Assembly: GCA_022842245.1 (NCBI GenBank) | Contig: JALHPZ010000024.1 | Coordinates: 1 to 64,000 of the forward strand | Direction: 5' to 3' | Length of the DNA: 64,000 bases | Source: Gemmataceae bacterium | GTDB lineage: Bacteria > Planctomycetota > Planctomycetia > Gemmatales > Gemmataceae | In this document: piece after piece, positions 17,132 through 26,427 of the stretch | Numbering within the stretch: the stretch's first letter is position 1 | Layout: each line of letters begins with the position of its first letter | The notes under the pieces: model-generated | What the model saw: the letters and a program-made list of their open reading frames with translations, nothing else | What the model was told of the DNA's origin: nothing | The model's database searches: none | Translations under genes and position numbers: made by a program

Positions 17132-18064
17132 ATGCAACTTCGTCCGCTTGGTAATACCGGCCTGAACGTCTCGATCGTGTCGATGGGCGGCGCCGCCATC
17201 GGGCAGCAGTACGGTCCCGTCAGCGTGTGCGAGGTGGCCGACACCGTCCACGCCGGTATCGATGCCGGCATCAACCTCATCGATACTTCCGCGTTCTACG
17301 GCGAGGGGAAGAGCGAGGAGATCCTCGGCGAAGTGCTCGCCGGCGGCTGGCGGGAGAAGGTTATCCTCTGCACGAAGGCCGGCCGGCATACCCGCGAGAA
17401 GTTCGATTTCTCCCCCGCCGGGATGCGCAGCTGCCTCGAAGGCTCGCTCAAGCGCCTGCGCGTCGAGAGCGTGGACATCCTGCTCGCGCATGACATCGAA
17501 TTCGCCGACGATTTCGAACGCGTCTTCACCGACACGGCCGACGTGCTTCATCAACTCAAGAAAGAAGGCAAGACGCGCTTCGTCGGCATGTCGTGCTATC
17601 CGCTACCGTTGTTGCAGCAGGCCATCGAGAAGTGCAATCTCGACGTCGTCATCTCGTACTGTCACTTCAACCTCCAGAACCAGCGACTACTGACGGAGTT
17701 GATGCCGGTCGCGGAGAAATACGGTGTTGGCGTCTTGAACGCCAGCCCGCTGGCGATGGGGCTGCTGACGAACCAAGGCCCGCCGCCGTGGCACCCGGCG
17801 AGCGACGCGATCAAGCAGGCGTGTGCTGCGGCCGCGAAGCATTGTCGCGCTCGCGGCACCGACATCGCGAAGCTCGGCATGCAATTCTGCTACGCCGAGG
17901 AGCGCATCCCCAGCACCATCACCGGCACAGCGAAGCGGAGCGAGCTGGAGGCGAACTTGCAGGCGCTGGCGACGCCGATGGATCGAGAGTTGTTGCGAGA
18001 GGTGGAGCGGATTCTGGAGCCGGTCCGGAATGCGACGTGGAACAGCGGGAACGCGACGGGTTGA
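17132..18064 (+). CDS. Aldo/keto reductase
   Basis: A 310-residue NADPH-dependent TIM-barrel oxidoreductase most like the L-galactose/L-fucose dehydrogenase group. It opens MQLRPLGNTGLNVSIVSMGG. Catalytic residues are visible as the Asp/Tyr pair in LIDTSAFYGEGKSEEILG, the Lys in VILCTKAGR, and the His in VDILLAHDIEF. The nucleotide-binding C-terminal part reads STITGTAKRSELEANL. An ATG at 17099 is a possible alternative start; neither has a clear ribosome-binding site. Confidence 0.9.
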   Translation: MQLRPLGNTGLNVSIVSMGGAAIGQQYGPVSVCEVADTVHAGIDAGINLIDTSAFYGEGKSEEILGEVLAGGWREKVILCTKAGRHTREKFDFSPAGMRSCLEGSLKRLRVESVDILLAHDIEFADDFERVFTDTADVLHQLKKEGKTRFVGMSCYPLPLLQQAIEKCNLDVVISYCHFNLQNQRLLTELMPVAEKYGVGVLNASPLAMGLLTNQGPPPWHPASDAIKQACAAAAKHCRARGTDIAKLGMQFCYAEERIPSTITGTAKRSELEANLQALATPMDRELLREVERILEPVRNATWNSGNATG

Positions 18065-18065
18065 C

Positions 18066-19727
18066 TCACCCGATCCCCGCGATCTCCGCGAGCGAATCGT
18101 TCACGATCAGCGTCCGTTCCAGCGGCATCGCCGGGGTCGGCGGGTCCAGCTTTGGCGAGGGCGTCGAAACATCCACGCCGGGCATCAACTCCACCATCAC
18201 GCGCAGGATGTTGTCGCGGATGTCCAAGAACGCCGTCGCCGCCACCGGGTCGAACTGACGGCCGATCTGCCGCGCGATCTCGGCGAAGGCCACCTCCGGC
18301 GGCTTCCCCTTCTTGTTCTCGTGGTACGGCCGGTCGCTCGTCATCGCGTCGAAGGCGTCGCACACCGCCACGATGCGCGCCAAGAGCGGAATCTCCTCGC
18401 CGGCCAAGCGGTCCGGGTAGCCGGTGCCGTCCCACCGTTCGTGGTGGTTGCGCACGATCGGGATGATCGGCGCCAGCTCCGGGATGCCCGCGAGGTAGTG
18501 CGCGCCGAGCGTGGTGTGCGCCTGCATGTCGGCGAATTCCTTCGCCGTCAGCCGGCCCGGCTTCTGCAGGATCGCGTCCGCGATGCCGATCTTGCCGATG
18601 TCGTGCAGCGGCGTGCCGATGCGGATCAGCTCCATCTGGTCTTCGGGCAGGTCAAGTTTCTCGGCGAGCATCGTCGAGTACTGCGTCACGCGCCGCGTGT
18701 GGCCGCCGGTGTAGCGGTCCCGCAGTTCCACCATGTCCGCGAGCGTCGTGATGGTCTTCAGGAACAGGTTCCGCTGCTGGCGCAGCAGGTGCGCGCACTC
18801 GATCGCGCTCGACATGTGAGCCGCGAGGGCGTCCGCGAACATCAGGTCGCTCTCGGTGAACGTCGCCTGGTAGACGCTGCGATCCAGGTGCAGGACGCCG
18901 ATCTTGCGGCGCGGCGTCCGCAGCAGCACGCACAGCACCGAGCCCATCGCGCCGTCCGAGATGCTCTGCGTGATCTGTTGCTCGTCGTGGACGTTCTTGA
19001 ACAGCATCGACTCGCCCGACGCGAACGCGCGCTGCGTCAGCCGCTTGCTGAAGGGGAACCGGCCGCCCGGCTCGCGCGGCCCCACCGCCAAGGATCGCAG
19101 CCGCAGCCGCGGCTCGTTCGCGTCCTCCCCTTCCGCAAGGATGATCGCCCCGCGCTGCGCGTCCAGCACGCTCACCGCGTCGTTCAGGATGTTGTCCAGC
19201 AGCTGGTCTTCGCTCTGCAAGTGAACGAGGTGCTGCCCCGCCCGCAACAGCGCGATCAGCTGGTCCCCGGCGCGCGGAGGCTGGTCGGTGCTCACCGCCG
19301 GGCCGGGCGAACGTTGCACCGTGCTCAACACCGACGACATCGAACCGGTGCCGACCGACGAGGGAATCGCGAGTTTGGCCGCGAGCATCAACTGGTCCGA
19401 GGGCGGTCCTTCGAGCGTGGCCTCGGTGAACTCGACGATCATCGCCACCTTGCCGAACTGCACGATGTCGCGCGGACGGACGGGGTGGTCTTCGTTCGGC
19501 GGGATGCGCTCGCCGTTGACGTAGGTGCCGTTGGTGCTGGCGAGGTCGATGACGGTCCAGTTGCCGTCGTTGCCGATGCGGACTTCGGCGTGTTTGCGGC
19601 TGACGGAGCTGTCGTCGAGAACGATTTCCAGCGAGGAGAGGCGTCCGGAGCGCAGCAGGTGCTCGGAGTGCCAGACTTTGCCTTTGATGGTTCCGCTGAC
19701 ACCGCGTAACCGTATGCCCCGCTTCAC
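18066..19727 (-). CDS. FHA-GAF-HD-GYP signalling protein
   Basis: A 553-residue cytoplasmic signalling protein. I start at the GTG at 19727 (VKRGIRLRG; GAGG about 9 nt upstream) because upstream sequence is low-complexity. FHA domain: about 18-95, with SVSRKHAEVRI and STNGTYVNGERI binding phosphothreonine. GAF-like sensor: about 150-310. HD-GYP phosphodiesterase: about 325-520, with HDIGKIG, HHERWDGTGYP (the GYP motif) and DAFDAMTSDRPY. It probably hydrolyses cyclic di-GMP under control of a kinase-derived phosphothreonine. The giant Ser/Thr kinase gene immediately upstream on the same strand is an attractive partner. Confidence 0.93.
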   Translation of the reverse strand: MKRGIRLRGVSGTIKGKVWHSEHLLRSGRLSSLEIVLDDSSVSRKHAEVRIGNDGNWTVIDLASTNGTYVNGERIPPNEDHPVRPRDIVQFGKVAMIVEFTEATLEGPPSDQLMLAAKLAIPSSVGTGSMSSVLSTVQRSPGPAVSTDQPPRAGDQLIALLRAGQHLVHLQSEDQLLDNILNDAVSVLDAQRGAIILAEGEDANEPRLRLRSLAVGPREPGGRFPFSKRLTQRAFASGESMLFKNVHDEQQITQSISDGAMGSVLCVLLRTPRRKIGVLHLDRSVYQATFTESDLMFADALAAHMSSAIECAHLLRQQRNLFLKTITTLADMVELRDRYTGGHTRRVTQYSTMLAEKLDLPEDQMELIRIGTPLHDIGKIGIADAILQKPGRLTAKEFADMQAHTTLGAHYLAGIPELAPIIPIVRNHHERWDGTGYPDRLAGEEIPLLARIVAVCDAFDAMTSDRPYHENKKGKPPEVAFAEIARQIGRQFDPVAATAFLDIRDNILRVMVELMPGVDVSTPSPKLDPPTPAMPLERTLIVNDSLAEIAGIG

Positions 19728-20008
19728 GTTGGCGTCCTCACCCCGGTGCGTCGGTCGGGCGAAAGCCGGGCGAAGTCGCCCGGTCCGGCCCGGAATGATC
19801 AGCCCAAGCGTAGAACGGAAAGCGGCCTCCGGCGCAGGCTTATGGACAAGACGGACGCCCGGCGCGATCGGTTTCCTCCCGTTGCGCCGGAAATTCCGAC
19901 GGACCGCCCGCCGAGTGGGTCCGCCGCCTCCGCGCCACCCCCCGGCGGACCCACTCCCGATTTCCGGACCCACTCCGGCCCAATAAGGACTTACGGCGAT
20001 TTCGGAGA

Positions 20009-23000
20009 TTACGTCCGCACCCGTGGCGGCGGGGCGGGTTCGCGGGGAAGAGACTTTCGCACGGCAGCGGCCTGTTCGGAGCGGTTGGTCGCGTCGTACA
20101 GTTCGGCGAGCCAGGTGCCGGCCGGTCGGACGTACCGGCGCGCGTCCGACGGCAGTGTCGCGAGGTTGCCGAGCAATCCTGCGTAGCCGTCCGCAAGGAG
20201 CGGTTCGGAGTCCTTGAGCTTCCCTTGCATCTGAAGCGCCCGGCCGAGGCGTGCCTTCGTGTTCGCCGTCAGCCAGTGGTTCGGCATTGCGGCTTCGCGG
20301 ATGGCGAGCGCCTCGCGCAACAGCGGCTCGGCCTCCGCCGGCTTCTTCAGTTCGAGGAGCGCCTGCCCCAGCCGCGCCTTCGCGCCGGCCACCTCCGCGT
20401 GCTTCGCGCCGTACGCCTTCTCGGCGAGGGCGACGAGCTCACGGCAGAGCGTTTCCGCCTCGGCCGCACGGCCGTCGTCCAGCACCAGCGCGGCGAGATT
20501 GTTCAGCGTCGACACGATGGAAGGATGCGCGGCAGGCAGGATCTTCCGCCGTTCGGTGAGGATCGTCCGGTGCATCGGCTCGGCGTCGCGCGCCCGGCCT
20601 GTGACCTGCAGGAGCGCGGCCAGCTGATTCATCGAATCGAGCGTCTCGCGATGGGTTTCCCCAAGGCTGCTTTTGCGACGGTCGAACACCTCACGCCAGT
20701 AGACTTCTGCTTTCGCGAAATCGCCAATCACCCAAAAGTGATAGCCGAGGTTGTTCTTGTAGGTGAGGACGACTCGGTCGTCGTCGCCGAACCGTTCGAC
20801 GCGCCTCCTCAGCGCTTCAAGGAGGAACGGCTCGGCTTCCGCGGGCCGTTCGAGCATATCCAAAATCGTGCCGAGGTTGTTGAGACTCTCGATCGTCTGC
20901 TCGTGGGCTTCACCAAGTACTTTGCGGCGGACGGACAGCACCTCGTCAAAGATCTTCAACGCATCGACGAATCGACCGGTATCTTTGAGGACCAGTGCGA
21001 GCCGGTTTCGCGCGATCAGCGTTTGCGGGTCATCGTCACCTTTGATACTCCGGAAGCCTTCGTACGCTTCGCGGGCCATCGATTCGGCCATAGCGAATTT
21101 GCCGACTGACATGTAGAAGTCGGCCGCGTTCACCTTGCTGATGAGCGTCTGCGGGTGGAGTTTGCCAAGCGCTCGTTCGCGGGCGTCCAACAATTCCTTG
21201 TAGTAAAGGTCGGCCTCGAACGCCTTCCCCGCGTTCCCGTAGAGCCAAGCGAGATTGTGCAAGTGCTGGATCGTCTTCGGGTGCAGTTCGCCGCGATTCT
21301 TCTTCTGGCCCCGGTAGGCACGAAGGAGGAACTCCTCGGCCTTCTCGAAGTTGAATCGACTGTTCGAGTGGAAATAGCCGAGGTTGCCGATCACGCTGAG
21401 CGTGTCGTCGTCGTCTTCGCCCGCAACCTTCATAAGGCCTTCGATGGCACGCCGGTAGTAGGTCTCGCTCTCGTCGAAGCGACCCAAATCCTCCAACACC
21501 GTCGCCAGACTATTCACCGTATTCAGCGTCTGAACGTGATCGGCCCCATGTGTCTTTCCGCGGAGGGCAAGGCATTCCCGCAACGTGGACTCGGCGAGAT
21601 CCAGTCGGCCGGCCGCCTTGTACAACACGCCGAGATTGTTCATGCTTTCGAGCGTGAGTTCGTGGTCGACGCCGAGGTGCTCCTTGCGCAGTCGCCAGGC
21701 TCGCTCGAGATGGATTTGCCCCTGTGAGAGTTGACCCATGTCGAAGAACGTCGTCCCGATGGCGTGGCGAAGCGCGGCTTCGGCCTTCGGTTGACCGACG
21801 AAGCGCTCACCGACATTCTCCGCTGCGAACTTCAACGCTTCGCCTACCGTCAGGTTTGGCGTGGGTTCCTTGCCGACTTGTTTGTTCGGACTGGCTTGGT
21901 AAATCACGTCCTGATAAAACCGGCTGGTCGTTTCCGCATTCCGCTCCAACTCGCGAATTTGCTCCTTCGCTTTCTTCTCCAGGTCCCGCGCCTCGCGCGC
22001 GTCGCGGGCTTCGTCGTTGGCCTTCGATTCCGCGAGCTTCGCCCGGTCGGCCTGCCACCAACTCACCGCCACGCCGCCCGCCAGCACCACGATGACCGCC
22101 GCCGCGCTCCACGTCAGCACGCGCCGGCGCGTCTCGGACGCCGCCCGGGCCACCTCCGACTGCCGGGCCCGCGCCTCCGCGTCGGCCCGGAAGCGCGCCA
22201 CCGCCGCCGCGACCTCCGACCCGTTCGCCGGCCGCTCCGCCGCGTCCGGATTCAGGCATCGCTTCGCCAACGCCACCAACTCCGCCTCCGCGCCGCTCGC
22301 GTCCAGCCGGGCGAAGGCGTCCGCCAGCTTCCCCTGCGCCGCCAGTTGCCGCGTCGCCTCCGGATCGCCGGCCACGTACGGCGGCTGGCCTGTCAGGATC
22401 GAACAGAGCAACGCCCCCAACCCAAACACGTCCGACCGCTCCGTGACCTTGTCGACCGCGCCGATCGCCTGCTCCGGCGGCATGTACGCCGGCGTGCCGA
22501 TGATCGAACCCGCGCTCGTCCGCGAATCGTCCGCCGCCCGCGGATCGTGGAACGTGCTCGCCACCGATTCCTGCGGCGTCAGCTCCGTCGTGTCCGACTG
22601 GAACTTCGCCAGCCCCCAGTCCATCACCTGCACTTCGCCGAACGCCCCGACCATCACGTTCGACGGCTTCAGGTCCCGGTGGATGACGCCCCGGCTGTGC
22701 GCGTAGCCCACGGCCTGCGCGATCGCTTCGAAGATCGCCACGAAGCGCCCGCGCTCGGCGGCGAGGTCGGCGCGTTCCTTGAGCAACTCGTTGAGCGTGC
22801 GGCCCTTCACGAGCTTCATCGCCAGAAAGGGCCGACCGTCCGAATAACTGCCGATGTCGTAGACGGGCGGGATGTTCGGGTGCTGGAGCTGTGCGCCGAT
22901 GCTCGCTTCGTGCAGGAAGCGCCGGGTGGCCAGTTCGAAGTTCTTGGGTTCGCCGAGCAGAACCTTGATGGCGACGTCGCGGTTGAGCGCGAGGTCGTGC

Positions 23001-23161
23001 GCCTTGTAGACTTCGCCCATGCCCCCCTTGGCGAGAATGGATTCGATGCGGTAGCGCTCGCCGACGGATGGGGCGTGCGGGCCGAGCGTGGAGAGGGTCG
23101 CCGACCGCCGGACCTGATCCGGCGTGGCCGCCTGCGTCTGCGATGAGGTCGGGTCCGACAT
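20009..23161 (-). CDS. Membrane Ser/Thr protein kinase with TPR array
   Basis: A 1050-residue Pkn2-type kinase. Residues about 36-325 are the kinase domain: glycine loop AKGGMGEVY (44-52), catalytic K66 in VAIKVL, HRDLKPSN with D163, DWG (181-183) in place of the usual DFG, and a TPAYMPPEQA activation-loop end. A single membrane segment lies at 349-369, and the C-terminal ~600 residues form ten or more TPRs of the kinesin-light-chain/NB-ARC-associated type (repeated NNLGxLY...). Topology implies a cytoplasmic kinase and an external TPR sensor or scaffold. The DWG change is common in planctomycete kinases and need not abolish activity. Confidence 0.95.
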   Translation of the reverse strand: MSDPTSSQTQAATPDQVRRSATLSTLGPHAPSVGERYRIESILAKGGMGEVYKAHDLALNRDVAIKVLLGEPKNFELATRRFLHEASIGAQLQHPNIPPVYDIGSYSDGRPFLAMKLVKGRTLNELLKERADLAAERGRFVAIFEAIAQAVGYAHSRGVIHRDLKPSNVMVGAFGEVQVMDWGLAKFQSDTTELTPQESVASTFHDPRAADDSRTSAGSIIGTPAYMPPEQAIGAVDKVTERSDVFGLGALLCSILTGQPPYVAGDPEATRQLAAQGKLADAFARLDASGAEAELVALAKRCLNPDAAERPANGSEVAAAVARFRADAEARARQSEVARAASETRRRVLTWSAAAVIVVLAGGVAVSWWQADRAKLAESKANDEARDAREARDLEKKAKEQIRELERNAETTSRFYQDVIYQASPNKQVGKEPTPNLTVGEALKFAAENVGERFVGQPKAEAALRHAIGTTFFDMGQLSQGQIHLERAWRLRKEHLGVDHELTLESMNNLGVLYKAAGRLDLAESTLRECLALRGKTHGADHVQTLNTVNSLATVLEDLGRFDESETYYRRAIEGLMKVAGEDDDDTLSVIGNLGYFHSNSRFNFEKAEEFLLRAYRGQKKNRGELHPKTIQHLHNLAWLYGNAGKAFEADLYYKELLDARERALGKLHPQTLISKVNAADFYMSVGKFAMAESMAREAYEGFRSIKGDDDPQTLIARNRLALVLKDTGRFVDALKIFDEVLSVRRKVLGEAHEQTIESLNNLGTILDMLERPAEAEPFLLEALRRRVERFGDDDRVVLTYKNNLGYHFWVIGDFAKAEVYWREVFDRRKSSLGETHRETLDSMNQLAALLQVTGRARDAEPMHRTILTERRKILPAAHPSIVSTLNNLAALVLDDGRAAEAETLCRELVALAEKAYGAKHAEVAGAKARLGQALLELKKPAEAEPLLREALAIREAAMPNHWLTANTKARLGRALQMQGKLKDSEPLLADGYAGLLGNLATLPSDARRYVRPAGTWLAELYDATNRSEQAAAVRKSLPREPAPPPRVRT

Positions 23162-23253
23162 GGCGGGCGTTCCTGTTGGCCCCGAAAGTTTACCAAAGAG
23201 GATTCGCCGCCCCTATGGATTTTGCCGTCCTTCACCCGACCTTCAATCGTCCC

Positions 23254-23402
23254 CTAAATGAGCTGCGTCGTCCGCTTTTTGACCAACGTCCGAATCGCAC
23301 CCAAGACCAGCAGCCCGACGCCGCCCAGAAGCGCCGCCGCCGGCGCGGGTACGTCGACCGGCGCTTCCAGAACCTGTACGTCCCACGTACCGGACGAAGC
23401 CA
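23254..23402 (-). pseudogene. Duplicated C-terminal anchor of PEP-CTERM-like protein
   Basis: About 147 bp (23256-23402) repeats, with few changes, the 3' end of the neighbouring PEP-CTERM-like gene (23452-23596). It encodes VPAPAAALLGGVGLLVLG and a short basic tail ending at a stop at 23254. It has no promoter or start of its own. This copy probably preserves the original end of the gene, displaced by the REP-like element lying between the copies. Confidence 0.7.
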
Positions 23403-23474
23403 GCAGAAAAAGGGGACGCAAGCAGAAAAAGGGGACGAAGCTCATTATTGAAAATGAGCTGCGTCCCCTTTTTT
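23402..23474. repeat. REP-like hairpin with GGGGACG/CGTCCCC core
   Basis: Arms 23426-23445 and 23454-23474 are complementary with one mismatch around an 8-nt loop (TATTGAAA). The outer arms are A5GGGGACG and CGTCCCCTTTTTT. A partial direct copy of the left arm (AGCAGAAAAAGGGGACG) lies at 23402-23418. AAAAGGGGAC...GTCCCCTTTT palindromes of this kind are associated with REP-type Y1 transposases (RAYTs) in many bacteria; no such transposase is in this window. Confidence 0.7.
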
Positions 23475-24077
23475 GACCAACGTCCGAATCGCACCCAAGA
23501 CCAGCAGCCCGACGCCGCCCAGAAGCGCCGCCGGCGGCGCGGGCACGTCGACCGGCGCTTCCAGAACCTGTACGTCCCACGTACCGGACGAAGCCAGGAA
23601 TTCGTCGGCGTGGTCGGTGTCCCGGAGAAATGCCGATTCGCCACCTCCGACGCCGGGGCCGAATGCCAGATCGAAATTCGTATCCAGTTGCACGCGGCCG
23701 CCCAGGACCTGGTACTCGCTCGCGCCGACGAGAATCGGGTTCGACGCGCCGAACAGCAATTCACCGCCATCGCTGAGAATCGCACCGGTGACCGGATCGA
23801 TCCGGATGCCGTCCGGGGAGACGCCGGCGATGGCGAAGTCGACCGGATTGCCGAAGCTGAACCGGCTGAACTGAAACTGCGACGAAGTGATCGACTCGAA
23901 GGTCAGGAGTCGACCCGGCCCGCCGTCGTCGACCAGTCGCACGGGATCGACCGTGAACTGTCCGGCCAGCGTGGAGCCGGTGAATTGGTCATCCCAGGTG
24001 TAGATGATGTCGGCGCGAACCGGGGCGGAACCGAACAGCGCGAAGGTTGCGATCAGCGCGAGGGTCGGGCGAATCAT
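23445..24077 (-). CDS. PEP-CTERM-like exported protein, tail altered by repeat
   Basis: A 210-residue secreted protein: signal peptide about 1-22 (ending PVRA), a beta-rich body, then a C-terminal sorting-like signal VPAPPAALLGGVGLLVLG followed by RTLVKK. This VPxP-hydrophobic-basic arrangement is a variant of the PEP-CTERM/exosortase signal. The last nine or so residues (GDAAHFQ and neighbours) and the stop codon come from the inserted REP-like hairpin. The ancestral basic tail is preserved in the duplicate downstream. It is probably an extracellular or surface protein; function unknown. Confidence 0.8.
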   Translation of the reverse strand: MIRPTLALIATFALFGSAPVRADIIYTWDDQFTGSTLAGQFTVDPVRLVDDGGPGRLLTFESITSSQFQFSRFSFGNPVDFAIAGVSPDGIRIDPVTGAILSDGGELLFGASNPILVGASEYQVLGGRVQLDTNFDLAFGPGVGGGESAFLRDTDHADEFLASSGTWDVQVLEAPVDVPAPPAALLGGVGLLVLGAIRTLVKKGDAAHFQ

Positions 24078-24181
24078 GGTGTCACTCCTTGCGGGCGGTT
24101 CGCGGGATAGTGTATTCCGCAGACGATCGAACTCGCCGATACACTACTTTTGCCCCGCCACCACTCCTTCTGGAGACCGCC

Positions 24182-25234
24182 ATGCGATATCTCTCCGCGA
24201 TCCTGTTCGCCGCCGTCGCCCTGCCGCTCGCCGCGGCCGAGCCGGACAAGGACGGCTTCGTGCCGCTGTTCAACGGCAAGGACCTCACCGGCTGGCACAA
24301 CGTCAACTGCGCCCCCAGCACCTTTTACGCGAAGGACGGCGAGATCATCACCACCGGCAAGCCGACCGGATACCTGCGCAGCGACAAGCAGTACGAGAAC
24401 TTCATCATGGAAGTAGAGTGGATGCACGTCGAGCCGACGAAGATGGCGAACAGCGGCATCTTCGTGTGGGGCGATCCGATCCCGGCCGTCGGCACCGGCT
24501 ACACGCGGGGCATCGAGGTGCAGGTGCTGATCAACTACAAGCCGGCCGACGGCTGGGCGACGAGCCACGGCGACCTGTTCAGCATCTGGGGGGCGAAGTG
24601 CAAACCGGACCGCCCGCACCCGAAGGGGATCGAGCGCTGCCTGCCGAGCGAGGAACGCGTGAAAGGGGCGGGGCAGTGGAACCATTACAAGATCGTGGCG
24701 AACGACGGCGTGCTCAAGCTGCACGTGAACGGGAAGGAAGTGTCGGGGGTGAGCCAGAGCAACCCGCGCAAGGGGTACCTCGCGCTGGAGAGCGAAGGAG
24801 TGGAGTGCCACTTCCGCAATCTGAAGATCAAGGAGCTGCCGAGCACGAACCCGAAGCCGGAGGAGATCGCGAACGTGGATGGCGGTCACAAGTCCCTTTA
24901 CGACGGGCTGACGATGACGGGTTGGAAAGGCGAGGGCTGGAAGGCCGGCGGGGCGTTGCGGTCGAGTGGGGCGAACGACCTGACGATGACGGGCAAGATC
25001 GGCAAGGGCGAACTGATCTTCGACTGGAAGGTGCCGGCGAAGGCGGAGAAGCAGGAGTGCGTGATTTCGATCGCCGGGAAGTCGGCGGCGTTGAAGCAGC
25101 CGCCGGCGGGCAAGCCGGGCGCGTGGTCGCGCGCGAAGGTGACGCTGGCAACGATCACGGAACCGGCGCCGCTGACGATCAAGGGCGTGGAAGGGATGGA
25201 GATCATGAATCTGTTCTTCGCGCCGGCGAAGTGA
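24182..25234 (+). CDS. Secreted DUF1080 (3-keto-disaccharide hydrolase) protein
   Basis: A 350-residue exported protein (signal peptide about 1-18, ending LAAAE). It has the DUF1080 opening FVPLFNGKDLTGWHN and the lectin-like LamG-type core with NSGIFVWGDP and GIEVQVL. A second, weaker DUF1080-like half begins near SLYDGLTMTGWKGEGW (about 240). The family is recalled as a 3-keto-glycoside hydrolase fold and is greatly expanded in planctomycetes. It probably acts on polysaccharide-derived sugars outside the cytoplasm. Confidence 0.93.
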   Translation: MRYLSAILFAAVALPLAAAEPDKDGFVPLFNGKDLTGWHNVNCAPSTFYAKDGEIITTGKPTGYLRSDKQYENFIMEVEWMHVEPTKMANSGIFVWGDPIPAVGTGYTRGIEVQVLINYKPADGWATSHGDLFSIWGAKCKPDRPHPKGIERCLPSEERVKGAGQWNHYKIVANDGVLKLHVNGKEVSGVSQSNPRKGYLALESEGVECHFRNLKIKELPSTNPKPEEIANVDGGHKSLYDGLTMTGWKGEGWKAGGALRSSGANDLTMTGKIGKGELIFDWKVPAKAEKQECVISIAGKSAALKQPPAGKPGAWSRAKVTLATITEPAPLTIKGVEGMEIMNLFFAPAK

Positions 25235-25263
25235 CGGTTAGGATGGAGCCGGGAGGAGATGCG

Positions 25264-25509
25264 ATGACGACGCTGACGCCGGAACTGATCGCGACGCTGC
25301 GGCAGCTTTCGCCCGACGACAAGGATCGGGCGATCGACGTGCTGACGGAGGACGACGGCCCGCCGGAGACGCGCACTCCCGAAGAGTGGGCGAAGGAGAT
25401 CGCGCGCCGAATCGAAGATGTGGAAGCCGGGCGCGCGGTACTCCTCGAACGGGACGAGGCCGATCGGCAGGTTCGTGAGGCGATGCGGCGGCACGGTGTC
25501 GAATTGTGA
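25264..25509 (+). CDS. Addiction-module antitoxin-like small protein (orphan)
   Basis: An 81-residue acidic protein with GGGAGGAG just before the ATG. The segment EEWAKEIARRIEDVEAGRA and the later EADRQVREAMRR fit the putative addiction-module component family (Unstab_antitox), where this helix pairs with a RelE/ParE-type toxin. No toxin gene is adjacent: the next gene, 7 bp downstream, is a WD40-like protein. It is either a solitary antitoxin or a family member with another role. Confidence 0.65.
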   Translation: MTTLTPELIATLRQLSPDDKDRAIDVLTEDDGPPETRTPEEWAKEIARRIEDVEAGRAVLLERDEADRQVREAMRRHGVEL

Positions 25510-25516
25510 GTTCTAA

Positions 25517-26413
25517 ATGCGCATCCTCTCCGCCCATTCCAGCCCGATCGGTTCGATCGCGATCTCGCCCGACGGGGCGCTCCTCGCCGAGGGCGTGAAG
25601 AACGGCCGCGTCCGAGTCTGGAACCTGGCGCGCGGCGAGATCGAATTCGAAGAGAACCATTGGGGCTGCGAATGCTCCGTCCGTCCCGCCTTCTCGCCCG
25701 ACGGCCGGTTTCTCGACGTCGCGAGTTCCTGGGTGACGCGGGTAAAGCTCGCCGACTATTCGCACGAGAAGATCCCCCATGACTTGATGAAGTACGGGCC
25801 GATCGAGCACATCGTGCACGCGCCGGATGGCCGTGAACTGTTGCAGATGGGCTTTCGCGAGTTCGGACGACACACGGCGGACTGGAAACCGCTGCCGCCG
25901 TACCGCATGCCGCGTGAATGGCAGGGTCGTGGGGAGAGCAAGCGCGCGGCGTATTCTCCCGATTCGGCTCAGGTTGCGATCGCGTACAACCGCCGGGCGG
26001 ACAAGCAGTACGTGATCCTCCTCTTCGATTGCGAGAACTTGACCATCCAGCAGATGATGACGTGGGACAAACACGAGGCGAAGCGCCTGTCGTTTCACCC
26101 GTCGCGGCCTTTGCTCGCGGCGGCATGCGGGCCGGTATTGCGCGTCTGGAACCTCGACACGAGCAAGGAAATCGCGGCAATCAAGGTCGGGAAGCTGCAT
26201 CACTTCGGTGCCGCGTTCTCGCCGTGCGGGCGGTACCTCGCGGCCGTGAGCAAGGACCGCACGGTCCGCTTCTGGAGCGCGGACACGTTCGCGGAGTCGA
26301 AGGTATTCGACTGGGAGATCGGCCAGCTGCTGGACCTGGCGTTCTCGCCGGATGGCACGGTCTGCGCCGTGGCGAGCGATTCGGGGAAGATGCTGCTGTT
26401 CGATGTGGAATAA
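25517..26413 (+). CDS. WD40-repeat protein
   Basis: A 298-residue predicted beta-propeller without signal peptide or membrane segment. Repeats are recognisable by SPDG and VWN/FWS motifs: IAISPDGALLA...RVWNLA near the start, FSPDGRFLDV, LSFHPSRPLLAAAC...RVWNLD, FSPCGRYLAAVS...RFWSAD, and LAFSPDGTVCAV at the end. It has six or seven degenerate blades. It lies 7 bp after the antitoxin-like gene, so the two are probably one transcript. It is likely a protein-interaction scaffold; partner unknown. Confidence 0.88.
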   Translation: MRILSAHSSPIGSIAISPDGALLAEGVKNGRVRVWNLARGEIEFEENHWGCECSVRPAFSPDGRFLDVASSWVTRVKLADYSHEKIPHDLMKYGPIEHIVHAPDGRELLQMGFREFGRHTADWKPLPPYRMPREWQGRGESKRAAYSPDSAQVAIAYNRRADKQYVILLFDCENLTIQQMMTWDKHEAKRLSFHPSRPLLAAACGPVLRVWNLDTSKEIAAIKVGKLHHFGAAFSPCGRYLAAVSKDRTVRFWSADTFAESKVFDWEIGQLLDLAFSPDGTVCAVASDSGKMLLFDVE

Positions 26414-26427
26414 CCCCGCCCGCGCGA

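Noticed and set aside
17823..19709. 628-residue plus-strand open frame antisense to the FHA-HD-GYP gene
   Set aside because: His/Arg/Asp-rich shadow of a strongly supported gene.
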